This document shows positions 7,057-11,346 of a stretch of DNA of 11,346 nt, piece after piece. The first letter of the stretch is position 1. Each line of letters begins with the position of its first letter. The DNA lies in NCBI GenBank assembly GCA_934515035.1, contig CAKSXP010000035.1, positions 1 to 11,346 of the forward strand, given 5' to 3'. The translations under genes and the position numbers were made by a program. The stretch comes from an uncultured Oscillospiraceae bacterium. Lineage in GTDB: Bacteria > Bacillota > Clostridia > Oscillospirales > Oscillospiraceae. The notes under the pieces are model-generated. The model was given only the letters and a program-made list of their open reading frames with translations. It was not told the DNA's origin and did no database searches.

Positions 7057-8162
7057 AGAACGGAAAGCTCCAGATCGGCATCATCGGCTGCGGCGGGATC
7101 GCTGAGTCCAAGCACCTGCCGTCTCTTGCACTTTTTCCCGACAAGTGCGAGATCGTCGCGTTCTGCGACATTATAATCGAGCGCGCCAGGGAAAAGGCCG
7201 CGCAGTACGGGACTGCCGATGCGAAGGTCTATACCGACTACCGCGAACTGCTCAAGGACGAGAGTATCGACGTTGTCCACGTTCTCACGCCCAATGTTGC
7301 GCATTGCCCCATCACCGTAGCCGCGTTTGAGGCCGGAAAGCACGTCATGTGCGAAAAGCCGATGGCCGCGACCACGGAGGATGCGCAGAAGATGCTCGAC
7401 GCCTGGAAAAAATCCGGCAAGAAGTTTACCATCGGCTATCAGAACCGCTTCCGCCCCGACAGCCGCACGCTCAAGCGCGCATGCGATGAGGGAGCGCTTG
7501 GCGACATCTATTTTGCGAAGGCCCACGCCATTCGCCGCAAGGCCGTTCCTACCTGGGGCGTATTCCCCAACAAGGCCCTTCAGGGCGGCGGCCCGCTGAT
7601 CGACATCGGAACCCATGCCCTTGATCTGACGCTCTGGATGATGGACAACTATGAACCGGAGAGCGTCACGGGCTCCGTTTTCCAGAAGCTGAAGGACAAT
7701 CCGGACGGCAACGTCTTTGGCCCCTGGGATCCCGCGACCTATGAAGTCGAGGACTCCGCCTTTGGCTTTATAAAGATGAAGAACGGCGCTACAATCTTCC
7801 TCGAGGCTTCCTGGGCCCTGAATGTCAGCCAGTCCAGGGAAGCGGCAACGACGCTCTGCGGCACCATGGGCGGCGCGGAGCTCATCCCCAAGGGGCTTGG
7901 CACCAACTTTGACCTCAAGATGAACAGCACCAGATATGGCCGCCTTGTTGACGAGGACGTTACGCTCAAGACGGACGGCGTTGCGTTCTTCGACGGCAGC
8001 GGGGACGGCGAGCCGCAGGTGCTCGAGTGCGAGCAGTGGCTCAATGCGGTCCTGAATGACGGCGAACCTCTGGTAAAGCCTGAGCAGGCGTTTACTGTTA
8101 CAAGGATCCTGGATGCGATCTACCGCAGCGCCGCCACCGGAAAGGAAGTTATCTTTGATTAA
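7053..8162 (+). CDS. Gfo/Idh/MocA family NAD(P)-dependent sugar oxidoreductase, probable glycoside 3-dehydrogenase
   Basis: The 369-residue product has a Rossmann domain with GIIGCGGIAE (residues 9-18) for NAD binding, then the family signature CEKPMA with Glu101-Lys102-Pro103. The C-terminal alpha/beta domain carries GGGPLIDIGTHALDL, with catalytic-type Asp184 and His188. There is no twin-arginine or other signal, so it acts in the cytoplasm with a soluble cofactor. AAGGAG (7039-7044) lies 8 bases before the ATG, and the start overlaps the preceding stop. In C-glycoside and 3-keto-glycoside pathways enzymes of this family (DgpA/CarA type and relatives) oxidise C3 of the glucosyl group, producing the 3-oxo substrate needed for cleavage. 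They may re-reduce free 3-oxo-sugar to regenerate NAD+. Family call is very secure; the C3 assignment rests on the neighbours. Confidence 0.9.
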   Translation: MKNGKLQIGIIGCGGIAESKHLPSLALFPDKCEIVAFCDIIIERAREKAAQYGTADAKVYTDYRELLKDESIDVVHVLTPNVAHCPITVAAFEAGKHVMCEKPMAATTEDAQKMLDAWKKSGKKFTIGYQNRFRPDSRTLKRACDEGALGDIYFAKAHAIRRKAVPTWGVFPNKALQGGGPLIDIGTHALDLTLWMMDNYEPESVTGSVFQKLKDNPDGNVFGPWDPATYEVEDSAFGFIKMKNGATIFLEASWALNVSQSREAATTLCGTMGGAELIPKGLGTNFDLKMNSTRYGRLVDEDVTLKTDGVAFFDGSGDGEPQVLECEQWLNAVLNDGEPLVKPEQAFTVTRILDAIYRSAATGKEVIFD

Positions 8163-8177
8163 CGGGAGGAAAACGCA

Positions 8178-9089
8178 ATGAAGCTCGGATTCATAACCTC
8201 CATTCTCGACGGATGGAATTTTGACGAAGTCATCGACGCTGCTTCTGAAATGGGATACAAGTGCCTTGAAGTAGCGTGCTGGCCGAACGGCAAGGCGGAG
8301 CGCCGCTATGCCGGCGTGTGCCATATCGATGCCGCGAACCTGACGGACGCGGATGTACGGCATATAAAGTCCCGCTGCGGCGAGACCGGCATCGAGATCT
8401 CTTCCCTCGCTTATTATCCGAACACGATAGCCCCCGGCGAGGCGGGGGAGGCCGCGCGCGAGCACCTCATAAAGGTCATCGAGGCATCCGCGAGACTGGG
8501 CGTAAACATGGTCACGACCTTTATCGGACGCGACCAGACAAAGACCGTTGACGAGAATATGGAGCTTGTCGCCCGGTATTGGCCGCCCATAATAGCAAAG
8601 GCGGAGGAACTCGGCGTCAGGATCGCCATCGAGAACTGCCCGATGTATTTCGGCGAGGATCAGTGGCCCGGCGGACAGAATCTCTTTACCTCTCCGGCCA
8701 ACTGGCGCAGGATATTCGAGATACTGCCCAGCGACAATCTTGGCATAAACTTTGACCCCAGCCATTTCGTGCTTCAGATGATGGACTATGTAAAGCCGCT
8801 GTATGAGTTCAGGCATAAGATATTCCACATCCATTGCAAGGACATGCGTCTCTATCCCGAGCGCATTGATGAATACGGCATTTTTGCCTATCCCGAGAAG
8901 TTTATGGAACCCAAGCTGCCCGGCCTTGGACAGGTCGATTGGGGCCGGTATTTCTCCGCGCTGGGAGACATCCGCTATGACTCGTTTGTCTGCGTGGAGG
9001 TCGAGGACCGTGCGTTTGAGGGCAGCCGCGAGCGCATTCTCGACAGCCTGCGACTGTCGAAGAAATATCTTGAGCAGTACTGCATCTGA
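8178..9089 (+). CDS. Second TIM-barrel sugar isomerase/epimerase-family protein
   Basis: The 303-residue protein is a xylose isomerase-like TIM barrel with a complete metal site: Glu152 (IAIENCPM), Asp193 (INFDPSHF), His219 (IHCKDM) and Glu274 (VCVEVEDR). Glycine-rich GQVDWGRYF (251-259) is usual for this group. It is more like IolE/YcjR-type epimerases and the 3-keto-glycoside lyase group than like the gene at 6082, lacking that protein's middle insertion and HGKFYYID element. The ribosome binding site GGGAGG lies just before ATG 8178, 15 bases after the preceding stop. It is the last gene of the operon before a strong terminator. Possible jobs are isomerising or hydrating the released keto-sugar, or cleaving 3-oxo-O-glycosides, so that the operon would handle two linkage types. 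The family is secure; the reaction is not. Confidence 0.87.
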   Translation: MKLGFITSILDGWNFDEVIDAASEMGYKCLEVACWPNGKAERRYAGVCHIDAANLTDADVRHIKSRCGETGIEISSLAYYPNTIAPGEAGEAAREHLIKVIEASARLGVNMVTTFIGRDQTKTVDENMELVARYWPPIIAKAEELGVRIAIENCPMYFGEDQWPGGQNLFTSPANWRRIFEILPSDNLGINFDPSHFVLQMMDYVKPLYEFRHKIFHIHCKDMRLYPERIDEYGIFAYPEKFMEPKLPGLGQVDWGRYFSALGDIRYDSFVCVEVEDRAFEGSRERILDSLRLSKKYLEQYCI

Positions 9090-9104
9090 AAGAATCAAAT
9101 AAAT

Positions 9105-9141
9105 ACGGGACCTGTGCTTCTTTGCACAGGTCCCGTTTGTT
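9105..9141. terminator. Strong bidirectional Rho-independent terminator closing the operon
   Basis: ACGGGACCTGTGC (9105-9117) and GCACAGGTCCCGT (9124-9136) form a perfect 13-bp stem with a 6-base loop. TTTGTTTTCC follows on the plus strand. On the minus strand the tail is ATTTATTTGATTC, so it may also stop transcription coming from the lipoprotein genes. Confidence 0.92.
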
Positions 9142-9145
9142 TTCC

Positions 9146-9183
9146 GCACCATGCATACGGGGCAAATTGCCCCGATGCCGTGC
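9146..9183. repeat. Second hairpin beside the terminator, without a T tract
   Basis: Nested inverted repeats occur: GCAC/GTGC (9146-9149, 9180-9183), GCAT/ATGC (9153-9156, 9175-9178) and CGGGGCAA/TTGCCCCG (9158-9165, 9167-9174). It lies 10 bases beyond the stop of the minus-strand gene at 9194 and could protect that mRNA 3' end or help termination. Confidence 0.6.
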
Positions 9184-9193
9184 GTGGAGAAAA

Positions 9194-9661
9194 TTATGAA
9201 TAGTCGTTCAGGCCTATTTCGTCCGCAAGAGACAGCGCTTCATCCCGCGTTTCCGCGGGGAACGACAGCAGGTCCGCATCATCTTCAATAAAGACCTTAT
9301 CAAAGGCACCGAGAACATAAACAGGGCCGATGGAGGCCATCCGGTTCGTATCGGGGTCATAGATTATCCCGACTCCGTATTTGCTGTCCATACCTATAAT
9401 ATCGTGCAGAGGCAGCAGCTTGACGTCGATCTCGTGCCCATCGCGTGTCATGGTGCCCTCAAAGCGGTTTTTGCTGTCGCGTACAAGATAGCGGAAGTAC
9501 CAGCCTTTGATGCTCAGCTCCGTGTCCGAGCATACCGAGTTATCGGCCTGCCAGCGTATTCCGGAAAGCGTTTTGTTGATGCGCTGCGGGAAGGGAAGAA
9601 TGCACACGAGCAAAATGAGCACCAGAACGACACAGGAAATGGAAATTACTCTTTTTCTCAA
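9194..9661 (-). CDS. Small membrane-anchored or secreted protein of unknown function
   Basis: The 155-residue product starts at TTG 9661, supported by a perfect AAGGAGG (9675-9669) with 7 bases of spacing; no ATG competes. RKR followed by a hydrophobic stretch (residues 5-24) is a signal peptide or signal anchor, without a clear lipobox (the Cys at 20 lacks an LxG context). The remaining ~130 residues are polar. They include ELSIKGWYFRYLVRDSKNRFEGTM (48-71 region, possibly paired beta strands) and a later block GVGIIYDPDTNRMASIGPVYVLG, and end with a helix rich in Glu and Asp. I do not recognise a named family. The gene lies 71 bases after the RCC1-like lipoprotein gene on the same strand with no terminator between them, so the two are probably co-transcribed and act at the cell surface. 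Confidence 0.75.
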   Translation of the reverse strand: MRKRVISISCVVLVLILLVCILPFPQRINKTLSGIRWQADNSVCSDTELSIKGWYFRYLVRDSKNRFEGTMTRDGHEIDVKLLPLHDIIGMDSKYGVGIIYDPDTNRMASIGPVYVLGAFDKVFIEDDADLLSFPAETRDEALSLADEIGLNDYS

Positions 9662-9732
9662 ATCGGTTCCTCCTTAAAGTCTTTTACGGCGGCGCACGGT
9701 GAAGACCGGTGCGGGCGTTTTTGCTGCGCGGC

Positions 9733-10677
9733 CTATTTGGTGTGAATGACGTCGCATCCGGACAGGGTGAAGAGATCGTTGCTTCCCCAGCCGTGGAGAA
9801 CACCGTCGTTGTCCAGCGCGATCAGGTTTCCGCCGCAAAGCGCGGCTTCCTTTGCGTTGTCAAGCAGCTTGACAGGGGTTGTTACCGGAGTGCCTGTTTC
9901 AAAGTCATAGCTGTCGGACCACAGTTCGCCGTCATTAGTTATGTAAACCACAACGTCGTTTCCGGGCACGGTGTCAACGGCTGCAAAGGCGATGTTTTCG
10001 GCCACCAGCGTGGCGTCGGCAGAGGGGTCGTCCCAGCGCCAGAGCTTTCCGTCGCCGGAGATAGCCGCGAGCACTTCGTCGCCCGCGGCGGCGAACACAA
10101 CATCCTTCATCAGCTCCTGCGGCTCGGTTATGAACTCCTCAAAAGAGCTGGGGACCCACCACCACAGCGAGCCGTCCGGCTTTATTATAAGCGCGCGTGC
10201 GTCGCTTGCAAAGACTCTGTTCACCCCGTCCATCAGTTTGACAGGCCGCGTCTCTGAAGAATCTTTAGAGTCGGTGCGTCCCCAATCATAAAGATTGCCG
10301 CTTTTATCCACGACCATCAGTCTCAGCCCCTCGGCGCTTATGGACTTGACATTGTCCATCAGCTTCTGCGGCTCCGAAATAACGTTGTTCTCCGTGCGCG
10401 CTCCCGGATAGGTCCCGCAGCCCCACAAAGTCCCGTCTTTTTTCAGTATCAGGACAAAGGTCTCGCCCGTACTGACGGCGGCAACATTTTCCGCAAGCGC
10501 TGTCGGCTCGGTGAGCGAAAAATCTTCGTTTTTCGCGCCCTCCGGAACGTTGGTCTCACGTCCGACCGTGGTTCCCCAGACCCACAGAGTGCCGTTTTCG
10601 TCTATTTCGTAGCTCTGAAAGGGTCCTATTTCAATTTTCTGATAGGACTGCTGCTTGCTGCCCGAGCATCCGGACAA
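9733..10677 (-). CDS. RCC1-repeat beta-propeller lipoprotein
   Basis: The frame from TTG 10677 encodes 314 residues with seven RCC1-like repeats. Their cores are GTLWVWG (29), GTLWGCG (82), GNLYDWG (127), GSLWWW (169), GKLWRW (210), GELWSD (250) and GVLHGWG (292). The 40-53 residue spacing predicts a seven-bladed propeller, usually a protein or ligand binding surface. The TTG sits inside a lipobox (LLSGC). In the same frame upstream, codons 10725-10678 read SRKRSCQLLLCLSCFL, a classic lipoprotein signal peptide, so the real protein starts further out. No ATG, GTG or TTG occurs in that stretch before the in-frame stop. ATC at 10728 is the best-placed non-standard candidate, and AAAGGAG (10718-10712) lies inside the signal region. 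The gene therefore has either a rare start codon or a mutated start. The next gene at 9661 is probably in the same transcript. Confidence 0.82.
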   Translation of the reverse strand: MSGCSGSKQQSYQKIEIGPFQSYEIDENGTLWVWGTTVGRETNVPEGAKNEDFSLTEPTALAENVAAVSTGETFVLILKKDGTLWGCGTYPGARTENNVISEPQKLMDNVKSISAEGLRLMVVDKSGNLYDWGRTDSKDSSETRPVKLMDGVNRVFASDARALIIKPDGSLWWWVPSSFEEFITEPQELMKDVVFAAAGDEVLAAISGDGKLWRWDDPSADATLVAENIAFAAVDTVPGNDVVVYITNDGELWSDSYDFETGTPVTTPVKLLDNAKEAALCGGNLIALDNDGVLHGWGSNDLFTLSGCDVIHTK

Positions 10678-10847
10678 AAGGAAACATGAAAGACAAAGTA
10701 ATAGTTGACAACTCCTTTTCCGTGAGATGTGACTGGTTTTTAATGCAAGTAAAATGATGTTATTTGCTTAATAAATGATGATCCCATTGGTATAACCCCC
10801 TCTATATATGGTAAGTTTAGAAACTTTAAGGGCTTGCTGTTATATTT

Positions 10848-10876
10848 AGGATATCATATTTTATATATGTAGTCAA
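10848..10876 (-). promoter_or_regulatory. Candidate promoter of the RCC1-lipoprotein pair
   Basis: On the minus strand TTGACT (10876-10871), a 17-base spacer and TATCCT (10853-10848) preceded by TG (extended -10) form a plausible sigma-A promoter. It implies a leader of roughly 110 bases before the signal-peptide frame, which includes the palindrome at 10813-10826. Confidence 0.5.
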
Positions 10877-10980
10877 ATCTGCTTTATATTCCCACGGAAA
10901 ATTTGGACAAACAGACAAAACGGGCGCTCTTTTGTTATACACAATGCGTTGTGAAGTCTGACGATATGTTACGGCAACCC

Positions 10981-11020
10981 GGTTAAAAATTGAGCCCCGG
11001 GGTGGGAGACCCCCGGGGCT
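10981..11020 (-). terminator. Rho-independent terminator of the small membrane ORF
   Basis: AGCCCCGGGG and CCCCGGGGCT (11020-11011 and 11002-10993) form a perfect 10-bp GC stem with an 8-base loop. On the minus strand it is followed by CAATTTTTAACC. It lies 38 bases after the TGA at 11058. Confidence 0.9.
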
Positions 11021-11057
11021 TGCGCATGGGATCGAGAAGGGGAGAATAAAGCTATGC

Positions 11058-11198
11058 TCAATCGTTTTTTGCGTTACTGCGTGATTTATCGGCAAGTAGC
11101 TTTATCAGACTCCATATTCTGAGTATTGTGCAGATAACCAGCAGAGCCGAAATAAAGCAGCTCCATTATGCTGTTTTGAGCGGGGCATATTTTTTCAT
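11058..11198 (-). pseudogene. Small single-pass membrane protein ORF interrupted by an in-frame TAA
   Basis: Behind a good ribosome binding site (GAGGTGAT, 11210-11203) ATG 11198 reads MKKYAPLKTA. It then meets TAA at codon 11 (11168-11166) and continues in the same frame as WSCFISALLVICTILRIWSL plus a polar tail ending SNAKND before TGA at 11060-11058. Residues 13-26 and 28-35 form one convincing transmembrane helix flanked by charged residues. The reading frame, the ribosome binding site upstream and the perfect terminator downstream together argue that this was a 46-residue membrane protein. The simplest explanation is one C-to-T change (CAA or CAG to a stop codon). Alternatives are a sequencing error, stop-codon readthrough, or a 10-residue leader peptide; the overlapping TAATG would start an unrelated 26-codon frame. 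I do not recognise the family. Confidence 0.6.
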
Positions 11199-11258
11199 AT
11201 AAATCACCTCTGCACTGTTGATTTACGGGGTTTTCTTGGACATACTTCCGGGAAAGCG

Positions 11259-11279
11259 AACAGAGCTGTCAGCTCTGCT
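11259..11279. repeat. Short hairpin upstream of the small membrane ORF
   Basis: AACAGAGCT (11259-11267) and AGCTCTGCT (11271-11279) can pair over 9 positions, one of them a G-T type wobble, around GTC. No T run follows on either strand, so it is not a clear terminator. Confidence 0.4.
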
Positions 11280-11346
11280 CACCTATATAAAGACTGACCC
11301 GGGACTGGACATTTTCCGCCGCCTTCTCCGCAGAGCAGTCACCGGC

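Larger units (their letters stand above)
10678..11057. other. 380-base intergenic region, AT-rich
   Basis: Reading leftwards on the minus strand, it holds the terminator of the small ORF (11020-10981), a promoter (10876-10848), a short palindrome AAGTTT-AG-AAACTT (10813-10826) in the leader, and the start-less signal-peptide frame of the RCC1-like lipoprotein (10728-10678). It is clearly more AT-rich than the neighbouring genes. No plus-strand ORF of interest was seen. Confidence 0.6.

Noticed and set aside
7008..9152. 714-codon open frame on the minus strand opposite the oxidoreductase and second TIM barrel
   Set aside because: It is antisense to two well-supported plus-strand genes with intact catalytic motifs, shows no domain I recognise, and is the kind of long mirror frame expected from GC-biased codon positions.
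11054..11122. 22-codon plus-strand ORF behind GGGGAG
   Set aside because: It lies antisense to the tail of the small membrane ORF and the product has no recognisable character; the minus-strand reading has a ribosome binding site, a helix and a terminator.
11269..11346. Possible 3' end of a minus-strand gene entering from the right edge (25 codons ending in TGA at 11269)
   Set aside because: It is too short to judge, its stop lies inside a hairpin, and no family feature is visible. A window extending further right would be needed.
1..11346. CRISPR arrays, insertion sequences, tRNA or rRNA genes
   Set aside because: I saw no regularly spaced direct repeats, no transposase frame with terminal inverted repeats, and no cloverleaf or rRNA-like sequence.

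Overview
The window looks like chromosomal DNA of an anaerobic, spore-forming Firmicute of the class Clostridia, probably a gut Oscillospiraceae/Eubacteriales-type organism. The reasons are a moderately high G+C content, strong AGGAGG-type ribosome binding sites, a CotF-type coat protein gene, an Exp7/CtpE-like P-type ATPase and a clostridial endonuclease/phosphatase-family protein. This placement is inferred from gene content and was not tested by a search.

Layout. 1-1197 (minus) is the 5' two thirds of an ABC exporter half-transporter, cut by the left edge just after its Walker A motif. It is divergent from 1376-3835 (plus), a complete Exp7/CtpE-like P-type ATPase, probably a Ca2+ pump. That gene converges on 3878-4927 (minus), a membrane-anchored endonuclease/exonuclease/phosphatase-family protein, and both end at one bidirectional hairpin. 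5037-5492 (plus) is a CotF/ferritin-like protein with its own terminator.

5648-9089 (plus) is the centre of interest: a compact four-gene operon bounded by two strong terminators. It encodes a small DUF6379-type protein (beta subunit of C-glycoside deglycosidases), a metal-dependent TIM-barrel sugar isomerase/epimerase-like protein (alpha-subunit type), a Gfo/Idh/MocA NAD-dependent sugar oxidoreductase, and a second metal-dependent TIM-barrel protein. The likely logic is that the oxidoreductase makes a 3-oxo-glycoside, the DUF6379/TIM-barrel pair cleaves the C-C (or C-O) glycosidic bond by metal-assisted elimination, and the second TIM barrel processes the keto-sugar or handles another class of 3-oxo-glycoside. 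The unit contains no transporter or regulator.

9194-10677 (minus) holds two exported proteins: a small membrane-anchored protein of unknown function and a seven-repeat RCC1-like beta-propeller lipoprotein. The lipoprotein's signal-peptide frame has no ordinary start codon. 10678-11057 is intergenic and carries a promoter and a terminator. 11058-11198 (minus) is a tiny single-pass membrane ORF with a good ribosome binding site and a perfect terminator, interrupted by an in-frame TAA at codon 11. From 11199 to the right edge I see no convincing gene.

Two promoters in the left half, those of the P-type ATPase and the EEP-family protein, share a 12-base block TTCACAGAACGG at the -35 and TATAATAC at the -10, which hints at co-regulation.
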